Source: Pirellulales bacterium (GTDB taxonomy: Bacteria > Planctomycetota > Planctomycetia > Pirellulales > JALHPA01). Taken from it: a stretch of 64,000 nucleotides of DNA. The notes under the pieces were generated by a model. The model saw only the letters and a program-made list of their open reading frames with translations. It did no database searches and was not told where the DNA came from. Position numbers and translations under genes: made by a program. The stretch covers positions 1-64,000 of the forward strand of contig JANRLT010000008.1 of assembly GCA_033762255.1 (NCBI GenBank). The letters run 5' to 3'. Shown here piece after piece: positions 44,839 through 55,109 of the stretch; positions within the stretch are counted from its first letter, which is position 1, and the number at the start of each line of letters is the position of its first letter.

Positions 44839-47800
44839 ATGTCCAGCGCACGCGATTTCTTTGGCGGTTCCCGACCAGTTCAAAATTCACCTTCCGCCCG
44901 GCTCTTTTCCGCCGCGCGCCGTCGCCGCGCGGGCTTTGAGCAATTAGAACCCCGCCTCCCCTTAGCGGGGGATTTGGAGTTGGTGAAGGATATTAATCCA
45001 TTTCCTTTATCTTCTGCACCTAAAGAGTATATCGACCTCGGCGGGACTGTTTACTTCACAGCAAATGACGGTGTTAGTGGCATAGAGCTTTGGAAGAGTG
45101 ATGGTACGGCGGCGGGAACTGTCCGCGTCAAGGATATCAAGCCTGGTGTAGATTCATCAAACCCACGCAATCTAACGGTCGTCGGCGGTACACTCTTTTT
45201 CATAGCCGATGAACTTGCCACTGGAATTGAGCTTTGGAAGAGTGACGGGACCGAGACCGGAACCGTGCGTGTCAAGGATATCCGTCCAGGTAATTTTTCT
45301 TCATTTTCCTCGTTTTATACCAATTACTTGTCAAACATAAATGGTACTCTATATTTTAGTGCTAACGATGGTATAAACGGATATGAATTGTGGAAGAGCG
45401 ATGGGAGCGAGGCTGGCACCGTCCGCGTTAAGGATATCCGTCCAGGTACAAATTCGTCTAGCCCTCGCGCCATGACAAACGTTGCAGGTAAGCTATTTTT
45501 CATTGCCAACGACGGCATTAGTGGAAACGAATTGTGGAAAAGTGATGGAACCGCGACGGGCACCGTGCGCATCAAAGATATTAATTCTGGTACATTGTCC
45601 GCTTTTTTAACTACTTCAAATCCTTTACGCAATATTGGCGGAACGCTGTACTTTCAGGCTAACAACGGGATAAGTGGATATGATCTGTGGAAGAGCGACG
45701 GGACCGAAGCCGGCACTGTGCGCGTCAAGGATATCCGGCCCACTACTGGTTCCAGCAGGATTAGCAATCTGTCGAATGTCGGTGAAACCCTCTTTTTCAC
45801 CACCAATGACGGCAACAGTGGTATTGAACTCTGGAAAAGTGATGGAACCGAGATTGGCACCGTTCGTGTCAAAGATATCCGTCCGGGTGCAAATTCATCT
45901 AATCCCAGCAACCTAACGAACTTCGGCGGAACGCTATTTTTCTTTGCCGATGACGGGTTCAGCGGCATTGAACTCTGGCAGAGCGACGGGACCGAGACCG
46001 GAACAGTACTCGTCAAAGATATACGGCCAGTTACAAATGACTTTTCTCCAAGTAACCTAACTGTAATAGGCGGGATGCTCTTTTTCACCGCGAATAATGG
46101 GGTCAGTGGCTACGAACTATGGAAGAGCGACGGGACCGAGACCGGAACAGTACTCGTCAAAGATATACGTCCGGGCACAATTTCTTCTAGCACTCACAAT
46201 CTGTTGAATGTTGGAGGCATTCTCTTTTTCACAGCCAATGATGGGGTAACTGGTAATGAGCTGTGGAAGAGCGATGGAACTGAGGCGGGGACACAACTTG
46301 TAAAAGACATTCAACCGGGTGAGAGTTCGTCTAACATACGCAATCTGACGGACGTCGGCGGGACTCTTTTCTTTAGAGCAAATATTGGCGCTAGCGGCAC
46401 TGAGCTATGGAAAAGCGATGGGACTGAAGCGGGTACCGTCCTTGTTAAGGATATTTGGTCGGGCACTATCGGTGCTTCCCCAAGCAATTTTACAGAAGTC
46501 GGCGGAATTCTCTTTTTTACCGCCGCTGACGGAGACAGCGGCACTGAGCTATGGAAAAGCGACGGGACCGAAGCCGGTACCATCTTGGTCAAAGATATAC
46601 TACCGGGTTCTCGCAACTCCTACCCTCAAAACTTAATAAACGTCGACGGTACCCTCTTCTTTTCTGCCAATGACGGTGTGAGCGGTAGGGAATTGTGGAA
46701 GAGCGACGGGACCGAGGCGGGGACCATCCTTGTCAAGGATATCCGTGCTGGGGCTAATTCCTCTAACCCTTTTTACTTTACAGACGTGGGAGGGACGCTT
46801 TTTTTCAGGGCCGATGACGGCGTGAACGGACGAGAACTCTGGAAGAGTGATGGAACTGAAGAGGGTACTGTTCTTGTCAAAGATATACGCTCCGGTACAA
46901 ACTCCTCAACCCTAAGTGAGTTGACGAACGTCGACGGTACCCTCTTCTTTTCTGCCGATGACGGTGTGAGCGGTAGGGAATTGTGGAAGAGCGACGGGAC
47001 CGAGGCGGGCACCTTTCTGTTCAAAGATATTCGGCCGGGTTCTGGCAACGCCTACCCTAGCGACCTCATAAATATTGATGGGACGCTGTACTTTAGGGCC
47101 AATGATGGTTCCAGCGGTACTGAGTTATGGAAGAGTGACGGGACCGAAGTGGAGACCGTCCGCGTCAAGGATATTTGGCAAGGTGCAAATTCCTCTTTCC
47201 CTAATGCCCTTACAAATGTCGGCGGGATTTTCTATTTCTGGGCTAACGATGGCATGAGTGGATTTGAACTCTGGAAGAGTGACGGGACCGATGCTGGCAC
47301 CGTACTAGTTAAGGATATAAGGGCGGGTTCTGCAAATTCCTCAGCGAGTTACCTGACAAATGTCAACGGCACGCTCTATTTCTTTGCAGATGATGGTGTT
47401 AACGGCTCTGAACTCTGGAAAAGTGACGGGACCGAGGTGGGAACTGTCCCGGTCCGGTTACCAGGGAATGTGCCGCTGCTTAATCCGACCTCACTGGTCG
47501 TTGCCGGAGACCGCCTATTTGTGGCGGGCAGTCGACCAGAAGTCGGAGAGGAATTATTTTCGATTCAGCTTGATCCTGCCACTCCATCAAATTTGCAGGC
47601 CACGCCCACGGGGGCTAATAAAATCCAGCTTTCCTGGGCGGACAACGCCACCAGCGAGACCGACTATCGTGTCGAACGCTCCATCAATGGCCCGGCGGGC
47701 CCCTTTACGACGATTGCCACGCTCCCCCCCAATGCGACCAGCTACACGAACACACAGTTGCCGTCGTATGTGAACTACACATACCGCGTCGTAGCGACCA

Positions 47801-49140
47801 GCACAGTGGGGGAGTCTGACCCATCGAACATCGCCACCGCCAGCGCGACGCTGGAACTGATCACCGGCACGAGCGCCGCCGACACCTATCGTGTCCGCCG
47901 CAATGGCACAACGCTCGAAATCTACGAAAACACGCTCCCCGGCCCAGGTGTCAATCCCGACTACGTGGCGGAACTGGCGGCAATGACGACCGGGGTGCTC
48001 ACGTTCAATACGCTTGCCGGCAACGACGCGCTCGTGATCGACGCCAACGGCGCGGCGGATTTCGGCGCGCTGCGGTTCGTCTATAATGCTGGCGCGGATG
48101 AAAACACGTTGCAGATTACCGCGGGCGTGGCGCGTGTCGATAGCACAGCCAGCGGCGGGACGCTCGATACGACCGTCGCCGCGGGGGCCACACTGTTGAC
48201 CGCGGGCCTGCGACAGCGGGATCTCACGCTGGCCGGGGCGAACTCGGTTGTTCGCGTGTTGCCAAGTGGCGCGGCGGCGGGGCTGGTCGTCCTTTCCCGC
48301 AATCTATCGATTGCCAATGGCGCTGTCCTGGACCTCAACGATAACGATCTGGTCCTGCACTACGACCCGCAAGCAGTCAGTCCACTCGCGGCCATCACCA
48401 CCCTCGTGGACAACTTTTACACGTTTGGTCCGCTTCCCGGCGGCGGCGTCCCCCTCATCGGCAGCACTACAGTCGACAACTCCGGCGGCACACGCGTCAT
48501 CATTCCCGTCGATAACGCCAATAGCCAGTTTGGCGACGTCGGCAACCCGTTTTATGACCTGACGCTGGGCGACAGCGGTGCGGGAACAGGCTTTAGCCAG
48601 ATAATCGTCCGGTTCACTTATCCCGGAGATTACAACCTGGATGGGCAGGTGGATGGCGCGGATTATATCGTCGTCGATTCCCTTCCCGGCACCGTGACGC
48701 CCGGACTATCCGGCGGCTGGACCTTGGGTGACGGCAATTTTGACGGCACGATCACTGGCGCTGATTATTTGCCCATTGATAGCAACTTTGGCTCGGGCGT
48801 CGGCAGTCCGCTGGCGGTGCTGGACCTACGACCGCTGGGCGTATCCCCGGTCCCGATCGCGCCGGCAGTGACCAAAGAGCGGGTGATCAAAGAGCGGGGC
48901 GAGCCACGGACGACGCCCACGCTAGCCGCGCTCTTTGCCGATGATTGGCTCTTTGCCAACGAAGATGATTGGTGGGACGGTTTCGCCGGGGACGGTTACA
49001 ATTTGGAAGGTGATAATTGGGATGGGGATGCGGACGCGCTTCTGGCGGGGGCCGTGTGGGAACTAGCGACCGGTAAACACGGCAAGTCCCGGCAAACCAC
49101 ATCGGCCCGGGACACGCTGTTTAACGCGGTTGGGGATTGA
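44839..49140 (+). CDS. Giant exported ELWxxDGT-repeat protein with dockerin
   Basis: 1433 residues. The N-terminus is a basic leader followed by FEQLEPRLPLAGD, the planctomycete LEPR motif. From about 68 to 870 I count 17 copies of a 47-residue repeat with the core GxELWKSDGTEAGT, each beginning LFFxANDGxSG and ending LVKDIRPG. An FN3 unit follows at about 914-1004, then a C-terminal module nearly the same as that of the 2508-residue protein, including the dockerin loops YNLDGQVDGADY and DGNFDGTITGADY (about 1261-1320). ELWxxDGT repeats form beta-propeller or solenoid surfaces on secreted proteins. The role is unknown, possibly surface attachment. Confidence 0.88.
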   Translation: MSSARDFFGGSRPVQNSPSARLFSAARRRRAGFEQLEPRLPLAGDLELVKDINPFPLSSAPKEYIDLGGTVYFTANDGVSGIELWKSDGTAAGTVRVKDIKPGVDSSNPRNLTVVGGTLFFIADELATGIELWKSDGTETGTVRVKDIRPGNFSSFSSFYTNYLSNINGTLYFSANDGINGYELWKSDGSEAGTVRVKDIRPGTNSSSPRAMTNVAGKLFFIANDGISGNELWKSDGTATGTVRIKDINSGTLSAFLTTSNPLRNIGGTLYFQANNGISGYDLWKSDGTEAGTVRVKDIRPTTGSSRISNLSNVGETLFFTTNDGNSGIELWKSDGTEIGTVRVKDIRPGANSSNPSNLTNFGGTLFFFADDGFSGIELWQSDGTETGTVLVKDIRPVTNDFSPSNLTVIGGMLFFTANNGVSGYELWKSDGTETGTVLVKDIRPGTISSSTHNLLNVGGILFFTANDGVTGNELWKSDGTEAGTQLVKDIQPGESSSNIRNLTDVGGTLFFRANIGASGTELWKSDGTEAGTVLVKDIWSGTIGASPSNFTEVGGILFFTAADGDSGTELWKSDGTEAGTILVKDILPGSRNSYPQNLINVDGTLFFSANDGVSGRELWKSDGTEAGTILVKDIRAGANSSNPFYFTDVGGTLFFRADDGVNGRELWKSDGTEEGTVLVKDIRSGTNSSTLSELTNVDGTLFFSADDGVSGRELWKSDGTEAGTFLFKDIRPGSGNAYPSDLINIDGTLYFRANDGSSGTELWKSDGTEVETVRVKDIWQGANSSFPNALTNVGGIFYFWANDGMSGFELWKSDGTDAGTVLVKDIRAGSANSSASYLTNVNGTLYFFADDGVNGSELWKSDGTEVGTVPVRLPGNVPLLNPTSLVVAGDRLFVAGSRPEVGEELFSIQLDPATPSNLQATPTGANKIQLSWADNATSETDYRVERSINGPAGPFTTIATLPPNATSYTNTQLPSYVNYTYRVVATSTVGESDPSNIATASATLELITGTSAADTYRVRRNGTTLEIYENTLPGPGVNPDYVAELAAMTTGVLTFNTLAGNDALVIDANGAADFGALRFVYNAGADENTLQITAGVARVDSTASGGTLDTTVAAGATLLTAGLRQRDLTLAGANSVVRVLPSGAAAGLVVLSRNLSIANGAVLDLNDNDLVLHYDPQAVSPLAAITTLVDNFYTFGPLPGGGVPLIGSTTVDNSGGTRVIIPVDNANSQFGDVGNPFYDLTLGDSGAGTGFSQIIVRFTYPGDYNLDGQVDGADYIVVDSLPGTVTPGLSGGWTLGDGNFDGTITGADYLPIDSNFGSGVGSPLAVLDLRPLGVSPVPIAPAVTKERVIKERGEPRTTPTLAALFADDWLFANEDDWWDGFAGDGYNLEGDNWDGDADALLAGAVWELATGKHGKSRQTTSARDTLFNAVGD

Positions 49141-49194
49141 CCGTGCCTTGGGCCTTCGCCCGCCAACCGAGTAATTTTTTGCAAATGCCAAGCT

Positions 49195-49330
49195 GCGTCA
49201 TGAATCGGGCCTTTGGCCCTTACCTCATATTGCGTTAACCTACCTAGGGCGACGCTGGGCTTGCCACAGTTCAAAAAACAACAGCTGGAATAGAAGGCCT
49301 TTGGCCCACAACGGATCAAACGCCACTGGC
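49195..49330 (-). repeat. Dispersed repeat, copy 3
   Basis: Read on the minus strand it has GTGGGCCAAAGGCCT, then GTGGCAAGCCCAGCGTCGCC, CTAGGT and finally GGGCCAAAGGCCCGATTCAT. The blocks are in the same order as at 43108-43240. Confidence 0.6.
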
Positions 49331-49381
49331 CCGTAAGTGTAGAAACCTTGTAGAAGTCGCGAAAATCACGAGAAATTAACG

Positions 49382-49831
49382 ATGAGTCGCGCTGGTAGCC
49401 AAGCACAGCTAATGTTCATCAGCGCGTGTGTATCCTGGCTCACGGAGGGTTTCCGTTCCGCCCAAACTGCCCCGTCACGAAAGAGAAATCCTGCTAAACC
49501 GAACCCCGACAAAAGAAAACCCACCAAACAAAAAAACCCCACAAATTGTGGGGTATCGGACTCTACTGGATACTATACAAACGTGCAGGTACCCCTACGG
49601 GGGGTAAACGAAGAAATCCTAACTATCTTTTGTGACAAGCACTTACGTCAAATAGCACAGGCATTTTGTGCATTTTCTGACGAACTCAAAGCTGAGCTGG
49701 CTGATTTGGTATCGCTCTGGTCCAAGCTCGCTATCGAATCTCGCGAGCAGGCTAAGGATTTAGTACTGGAAGCTTTGACTGTGCACCCTGGCGGAAGTGA
49801 ATTCCAGAACTTATTGCACGGTGACAAGTGA
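49382..49831 (+). CDS. Possible remnant of a mobile-element protein
   Basis: A 149-codon frame. The N-terminal third is basic and low in complexity (RKRNPAKPNPDKRKPTKQK); the rest is a helical segment (LADLVSLWSKLAIES, REQAKDLVLEALTV) resembling the C-terminal tail of planctomycete tyrosine recombinases by my recollection. There is no ribosome site, and a hairpin lies inside it. Treat it as a fragment or chance frame. Confidence 0.25.
   Translation: MSRAGSQAQLMFISACVSWLTEGFRSAQTAPSRKRNPAKPNPDKRKPTKQKNPTNCGVSDSTGYYTNVQVPLRGVNEEILTIFCDKHLRQIAQAFCAFSDELKAELADLVSLWSKLAIESREQAKDLVLEALTVHPGGSEFQNLLHGDK
49530..49553 (-). terminator. Possible minus-strand intrinsic terminator
   Basis: CCCCACAAATTGTGGGG is preceded on the plus strand by seven A, giving on the minus strand a hairpin followed by a T-run. 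No clear minus-strand gene ends just before it, so it may be a leftover. Confidence 0.45.
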
Positions 49832-50397
49832 CAGAACCCTGCAAATCGTCGGAGTTACGGGGGTTGTGTCACTCAGACCCTAGCTTCCCGTTGAGGAAAC
49901 GGCATCCGCTAGCTCCATTGGGTGAAGGTAAAATCTTCTAACCGATGGCCAAAAAGCTGGGAGGATAGGCGGGTGGTATGGCCGGGGAGGTAACCAACGC
50001 CCATAGGTCGGATTTTGATCTAGCCCGTAGGTGTAGTCTCATTCGGTCCCCTTGAAACCAAAAGGAACTCACTGAAACTAGTGTGGTGGCTCACACTATT
50101 GGATACTTTTAGAATCTGGAATTTGTGGTACCACTGCTCAGTAAAATCCGATATCGCCTGACAATTTTGGTTCCTACAATTCAGAGACACTACACTAGCT
50201 AGCATTAGCAGTATCACAATCCGGGTTTTTTTTTCGAGCGATCCTTCGGTAGTTGGCGTTGCATTTGCCTAACTTATTTGCTCCACTGAGGTGGATGCGA
50301 GAGTGCAGGCCAACAGCAAACTGTCCCTTGTTTTAGATTACTGTTATTGTTAAAATAATAAATATTTTGGAACTTTGGTTTAAATTTGAAACTTTGT
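49832..50397. other. AT-rich gap without recognised genes
   Basis: A 566-base stretch. A 65-codon minus-strand frame starting GTG at 50217 (MILLMLASVVSLNC, lipoprotein-like) is open but weak. The start of the next gene is near the right end. Base use is more AT-rich than the flanking genes. Confidence 0.4.
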
Positions 50398-50826
50398 ATG
50401 TTTCGATGCATTTACGTGCTGTTGACGATCACTGGCATTTTGGCTTGTCCGTTCAACTGCGCGCTCAAAGCGGCGCACTACTACGATTGCACCACCGTTA
50501 GCGAACACGCTTGCCAATGTTGTACTTGCCAGTCCCCACCCGGCAGTGATTACTGCAACACGACGAATTCCGAGAGTCGACCTCACGATTCGACACCCAG
50601 TGACGAGGATTGTACAGATTGCATTTGTAACATGCCCGCTATCACGGTCATGCAGCGGATTGTGCTACCGGAATTCGCTGGCGTCCCAGAGTTACTTGTA
50701 TTTGGTAATGATCAGTTTGCAATAGTGGGGATTGTTCGAGGGAATTTATCAGAACAGTTTTTATTTGAGCTAAAGCCACTTTCTGGTCTTAAATTGCGCA
50801 TTTTCTTGCAATCATTTTTAATTTAA
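50398..50826 (+). CDS. Small exported Cys-rich protein
   Basis: A protein of 142 residues from the ATG at 50398 (MFRCIYVLL). Hydrophobic signal segment at 1-16, then ILACPFNC and a cluster HACQCCTCQSPPGSDYC plus CTDCICNMP, giving about a dozen cysteines in the first half. The second half is hydrophobic without cysteines. Similar short Cys-rich exported proteins precede metal efflux or exporter genes in planctomycetes as far as I recall; metal binding is inferred. It precedes the ABC operon by 183 bases. Confidence 0.5.
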   Translation: MFRCIYVLLTITGILACPFNCALKAAHYYDCTTVSEHACQCCTCQSPPGSDYCNTTNSESRPHDSTPSDEDCTDCICNMPAITVMQRIVLPEFAGVPELLVFGNDQFAIVGIVRGNLSEQFLFELKPLSGLKLRIFLQSFLI

Positions 50827-51009
50827 ACGATACTATTGCCGCTGGTCGCGGTCCGCGACATACATTTTTGCGTACTTGCACAGCCAATTGGGCGTTTGGC
50901 CAATCAAGAATTAGGTAGCTCCGCGTTTGCACGTTCTGTGAATTGCCAAACAGGCCACTGAACATGAAAAGCGATTCTAGTTTGCTTTTCTTTTTCTCGT
51001 AACCGATTC

Positions 51010-52176
51010 ATGAACCTGCATTTATTACCCTGGGAATACGGCATCCGCAACGTCTTCCGTCGCCCGACGCGCAGTCTCTTAACGCTGCTCGGGTTGACGA
51101 CAGTCGTCCTTTTGGTGTTTGTCGTAGTGGCGTTTATTCGCGGATTGGAAGCGTCCTTAGCCGTGAGCGGCGATCCGAGCGTAGTGTTAGTGTATTCTGT
51201 CGGCGCGGCGGCGGATATTGAAAACTCCGCCATCCCCGCGCGTACTGCAAGTTTATTAGCAGCCAGCCTAGAAGGCGTGGATCACCGGTTTGACGTAAGC
51301 TACGTTTCGCCCGAGTTGTACATCGGCACCCGCGTCACCGTGGATCAATCCCGCCCACCCTCATTAGGAATCGTGCGCGGCGTGACGACCGCGGCGCCGC
51401 TGCTCCGACGACAAGTCCAAATGATTGTAGGTAAGTGGCCCGCAACGGGCGAAGTGTTGGTCGGTCGCTTGCTGGCTGCAAAGTTGGGCTGTTCGTCGCA
51501 GGACTTGGCAGTGGGCGACACAATCAAATTCGACGGCAGAGATTGGCGAATCAGCGGCCGTTTTACCGCAGGGGGAGCCGCCTTTGAATCGGAAATCTGG
51601 TGCGGACTGGAAGACTTGCAACAAACGCTCAAGCGGCAGGATTTGAGCCTGGTCGCACTGGGCATGGCGAATAGCGCCGCTGCTTCGGATGTCGAATTGT
51701 TCTGCAAAGAACGAGTCGATTTGGAATTGCAGGCTGTTGGTGAGACGAAGTACTACGCTTCCCTCCAAGCCCATTATCAGCCGGTGCGGATGCTCGGTTG
51801 GTTGGTGGTGTTCTTAGTTGCTGGGGCGGGGGTTTTTGCCGGCTTGAACACGATGTATGGGGCGGTCGTGGGACGGGTGCGGGAACTTTCGACGCTGCAA
51901 GCGATTGGCTTTCGTCGTCGCGCAGTAGCGGCAAGTTTGATCCAAGAGGCGTTGTTGTTGGCAATGGCCGCGTCGCTGCTCGCTGCGGTACTGGCCTTAG
52001 TGTTGGTCAACGGCACTGCGGTTCGCTTCACGATGGGGGCTTTTGCCTTACGCGTTGATAGCGTGGGAATTTTGATCGGATGTGGAACTGGTTTTTTGTT
52101 AGGTCTGCTGGGAGCCATTCCCCCGGCTATCAAGGCGCTCCGTTTTTCCATCGTGGAAGGCCTCAAAGCGGCTTGA
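51010..52176 (+). CDS. ABC transporter permease, FtsX type
   Basis: A 388-residue protein with one N-terminal membrane helix (about 20-45, [20 protein letters not shown]), an outer MacB-type domain (about 50-255) and three C-terminal helices starting at [18 protein letters not shown]. It is the first of five tightly packed genes that together make a MacB-like tripartite exporter with two separate permeases. Substrate unknown; the ribosome site is weak. Confidence 0.85.
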   Translation: MNLHLLPWEYGIRNVFRRPTRSLLTLLGLTTVVLLVFVVVAFIRGLEASLAVSGDPSVVLVYSVGAAADIENSAIPARTASLLAASLEGVDHRFDVSYVSPELYIGTRVTVDQSRPPSLGIVRGVTTAAPLLRRQVQMIVGKWPATGEVLVGRLLAAKLGCSSQDLAVGDTIKFDGRDWRISGRFTAGGAAFESEIWCGLEDLQQTLKRQDLSLVALGMANSAAASDVELFCKERVDLELQAVGETKYYASLQAHYQPVRMLGWLVVFLVAGAGVFAGLNTMYGAVVGRVRELSTLQAIGFRRRAVAASLIQEALLLAMAASLLAAVLALVLVNGTAVRFTMGAFALRVDSVGILIGCGTGFLLGLLGAIPPAIKALRFSIVEGLKAA

Positions 52177-52207
52177 TTTTCGACGACTTTACTAAGGAGA
52201 ATTTGTC

Positions 52208-52723
52208 ATGTTGCATCTAATCCGTCCGGCTGCATTGTTAACTCTCGCGCTTTTCTGCTGCACCGGCTGCGGCAGCAATAGCAACGCTCCCAACAGTCAA
52301 GCGCCGACCGCCGCGGGAGCGGCTTACGTTTTGAAAGCGGAACCGACTGGCGCGCAAGGGATCAAGCTGGCGCGCGAAGCAGCCAAAGATAATGACCAGA
52401 TCGTGGTCGTCGGCCGGATCGGCGGATCACCCAATCCCTGGGTGGATGGTCAAGCCGCGTTCACGCTCGTTGACATGGAAATGAAACCCTGCGCCGAGAG
52501 CGAAGGCTGCCCCACTCCATGGGACTATTGCTGCGAAGTTGATCTGCTCCCAAAGGCGATGGTAATGGTCAAGCTGGTCGATCCCAAGGGTAAGACGGTT
52601 ACCCAGAACGCGAAAACGCTGCTTGGGGTCAAGGAATCGCAAACCTTAGTCGTTCGCGGCCTCGCCAAACGGGACGAAATGGGTAATCTGTCCATCTTGG
52701 CCGACGGCGTCTTCGTCAAATAA
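52208..52723 (+). CDS. Exported lipoprotein of the ABC operon
   Basis: A 171-residue protein with AAGGAG before the ATG. The signal ends in the lipobox TGCG (LALFCCTGCGSNSN). The mature part is beta-rich with a Cys-rich stretch (CAESEGCPTPWDYCC) and ends VRGLAKRDEMGNLSILADG, an OB-fold-like pattern. It sits between permease and membrane-fusion genes and is probably an accessory periplasmic component. The family is not recognised. Confidence 0.7.
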   Translation: MLHLIRPAALLTLALFCCTGCGSNSNAPNSQAPTAAGAAYVLKAEPTGAQGIKLAREAAKDNDQIVVVGRIGGSPNPWVDGQAAFTLVDMEMKPCAESEGCPTPWDYCCEVDLLPKAMVMVKLVDPKGKTVTQNAKTLLGVKESQTLVVRGLAKRDEMGNLSILADGVFVK

Positions 52724-52756
52724 TGAGCCTGTCAAAAGATTGTGGGGGCTGATTTC

Positions 52757-54352
52757 ATGGCAACTTCCGTCGATCTCCGACAACTCGCAGTGGATCGTGG
52801 CGACGCGCGCGCGGGCTTGCCCGCGCGCCGCCGTCCTTGGGTGTCACGTTACGGCATCCCGTTCGTCATCGTGCTGGGTTTTGCCATAGTCGTCACATGG
52901 TCGTTTTCGGAACAATTCTTGCCGGCGAAATCCGTCACGGTCACGCCGGTTCTTGTTAGCCGTGCTGAAATCCAACAATCGGGAACTCCGCTCTTTCAAG
53001 CGGCGGGCTGGGTCGAGCCTCGTCCCACTGCCGTGATGGCTTCGGCGATGGTCGAAGGGATCGTCGATAAGTTGCTCGTGGTGGAAGGACAAGCGGTGGA
53101 GAAAGATCAACCGTTGGCAAAACTCGTCGATCAGGATTCGCGGTTGGCATTAGCTGAAGCACAAGCCCTCTTGCAATTGCGCGAAGCGGAATTAGCCGAA
53201 GTTGAGGCTGCGCAAAAAGCGGCGGCAAGCAAGTTTGAGCAACCGTTGCAATTGCAAGCCGCCTACGCAGAAGCGGAAGCGGCACTAGCCAAGTTGCAAA
53301 CTGAGATGATGAATTTGCCGTTTGCGATTCGTTCGGCAAAATCGCGGCAGGCCTTGGCGCAACAAGATTATGACGGTAAATCGAGCCTCACCGACTCCAT
53401 TGCCGGTCGGGTGATCCAACGTGCGAAAAATGAATTGGATACAAGCACCGCCTTAGTGGAAGAATTGGAAAACCGCGCTCCTAGTTTGGAAAAAGAAGCG
53501 CAAGCTTGGCAACGCAAATGCGAAGCTCTGAAACTGCAACTAGAGGCGAAAACCGACGAGACGCGCAAACTCGGCGAAACTCAAGCTCAAGTTAAAGCGG
53601 CCCAAGCGAGATTGCAACAAGCCAAGTTGGCTGTTGATTCAGCCGGGTTGCGTCTCCAGAGAATGACGGTCGTCTCCCCCATCGCGGGGCGTGTGCTTTC
53701 GCTCAACGCCCAGCCCGGTCGTCGTTTGATGGGCATCAACGCCGCCTCGGAACGCGACGCCAGTACGGTGGCCAGTCTCTATGACCCGGCAAGACTGCAG
53801 GTCCGTGCCGATGTTCGCCTGGAAGACGTATCCCGAATCCAATCGGGACAACCGGTGCAAATTTCTTCTGCCGCCCTCAAAACAGCCCTTGCCGGCGAGG
53901 TGATCACGGCGACTTCCTTTGCTGATATTCAAAAGAACACGTTACAGGTGAAGGTAGCGATTCACGATCCGCCCGATGTCATCAAGCCGGAAATGTTGGT
54001 GCAAGTGACATTCCTGGCCCCTCCGCAAACCAGTGCGGCATTGGAACTGGCCCAAGAGACCGTCCGTTTATTGATTCCCACGGCACTGGTTGAAAAATCG
54101 GAATCCGGCGCACAAGTCTGGATCGCGGATCGCGCCAAGAATGTGGCCCGCAAACAATCGGTTCGCTTGGGTACGGCCAGCACCCAGGAACTGACGGAGG
54201 TCGTGGAAGGGTTAACTCCCTTGGACAAACTTGTCGTGGGAGGTCGCGAAGGTTTGACTGAGGGAGAACGAATCAAAATCAGCGGTGATGATACCTCGTT
54301 GGGGTCGCATAACAGTGCGGTTCCTTCAAAGCCGACAAACAAAAGCAAATAA
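52757..54352 (+). CDS. HlyD/MacA-type membrane-fusion protein
   Basis: A protein of 531 residues from the ATG at 52757, preceded by GGGGG; a GTG five codons upstream is in frame. There is one N-terminal membrane helix (about 33-55), a lipoyl/hairpin pair ([20 protein letters not shown] and [19 protein letters not shown]), a long coiled coil (about 135-300) between them, and a beta-barrel end. It links the permeases to the outer membrane in a tripartite exporter. Confidence 0.88.
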   Translation: MATSVDLRQLAVDRGDARAGLPARRRPWVSRYGIPFVIVLGFAIVVTWSFSEQFLPAKSVTVTPVLVSRAEIQQSGTPLFQAAGWVEPRPTAVMASAMVEGIVDKLLVVEGQAVEKDQPLAKLVDQDSRLALAEAQALLQLREAELAEVEAAQKAAASKFEQPLQLQAAYAEAEAALAKLQTEMMNLPFAIRSAKSRQALAQQDYDGKSSLTDSIAGRVIQRAKNELDTSTALVEELENRAPSLEKEAQAWQRKCEALKLQLEAKTDETRKLGETQAQVKAAQARLQQAKLAVDSAGLRLQRMTVVSPIAGRVLSLNAQPGRRLMGINAASERDASTVASLYDPARLQVRADVRLEDVSRIQSGQPVQISSAALKTALAGEVITATSFADIQKNTLQVKVAIHDPPDVIKPEMLVQVTFLAPPQTSAALELAQETVRLLIPTALVEKSESGAQVWIADRAKNVARKQSVRLGTASTQELTEVVEGLTPLDKLVVGGREGLTEGERIKISGDDTSLGSHNSAVPSKPTNKSK

Positions 54353-54384
54353 CGACGCTACCTCAAACGCCTGGGAATCAGCAT

Positions 54385-55107
54385 ATGGCCCTCATAGAAA
54401 TCCGCAAGCTCACCAAACAGTTTCGCAAAGGCGAAGAAACGATCACTCCCTTGCGCGAAGTCGATCTCGATATCGAGCGGGGTGATTTCGTCTCGTTGAT
54501 GGGAGCCAGCGGAACTGGCAAGAGTACGCTGCTCAACGCTCTGGCCGGGATCGACCACCCAACTGACGGGAGGATCGTCGTGAACGGCGTCGATATTACC
54601 CGCCTCTCGCGCGGCAAGTTGGCCGATTGGCGCGCCGCGAACATCGGCTACATCTTTCAGATGCACAATCTGATCCCCGTTCTGACGGCCTACGAAAATA
54701 TCGAACTGCCGTTATTGCTACTCCCTTTCACCGGAGCCGAACGGCGCAAACGGGTAGAATTGGCGCTCGATGCTGTCGATCTCCGCGATCGGGCCAATCA
54801 TTACCCACGGCAACTCTCCGGTGGACAGGAGCAACGCGTCGGCATCGCCCGCGCGATTGTCGCCAACCCGACGATCATTGTCGGCGACGAGCCGACGGGC
54901 GATCTCGATGCGGTCACGACCGAGCAAACCCTGGATTTGGTCGAGCGATTGAATACCGAGTTGGGGATGACGCTGCTGCTCGTGACGCATGATCCCAAGG
55001 TCGCCGCAATCGCCGGACGGCAATTGCGATTAGAGCAAGGGAAGTTGCTGGAAAAAGGCAAGGAAGTGGCGTTGGTCGGTGCGGACCTTGAACAACGGAG
55101 CGCCTGA
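54385..55107 (+). CDS. ABC transporter ATP-binding protein (MacB/LolD type)
   Basis: A 240-residue protein with Walker [10 protein letters not shown] at residues 40-48, signature [14 protein letters not shown], Walker [14 protein letters not shown] and switch His in VTHDPK. It lies 32 bases after the fusion protein gene and 2 bases before the second permease. It powers the exporter encoded by its neighbours. The C-terminal [14 protein letters not shown] replaces the usual short end. Confidence 0.95.
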   Translation: MALIEIRKLTKQFRKGEETITPLREVDLDIERGDFVSLMGASGTGKSTLLNALAGIDHPTDGRIVVNGVDITRLSRGKLADWRAANIGYIFQMHNLIPVLTAYENIELPLLLLPFTGAERRKRVELALDAVDLRDRANHYPRQLSGGQEQRVGIARAIVANPTIIVGDEPTGDLDAVTTEQTLDLVERLNTELGMTLLLVTHDPKVAAIAGRQLRLEQGKLLEKGKEVALVGADLEQRSA

Positions 55108-55109
55108 CC

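Noticed and set aside
49530-49553. Attachment site or integration junction at the CCCCACAAATTGTGGGG hairpin
   Set aside because: No second copy or integrase gene seen in the window; a hairpin terminator explains it equally well.
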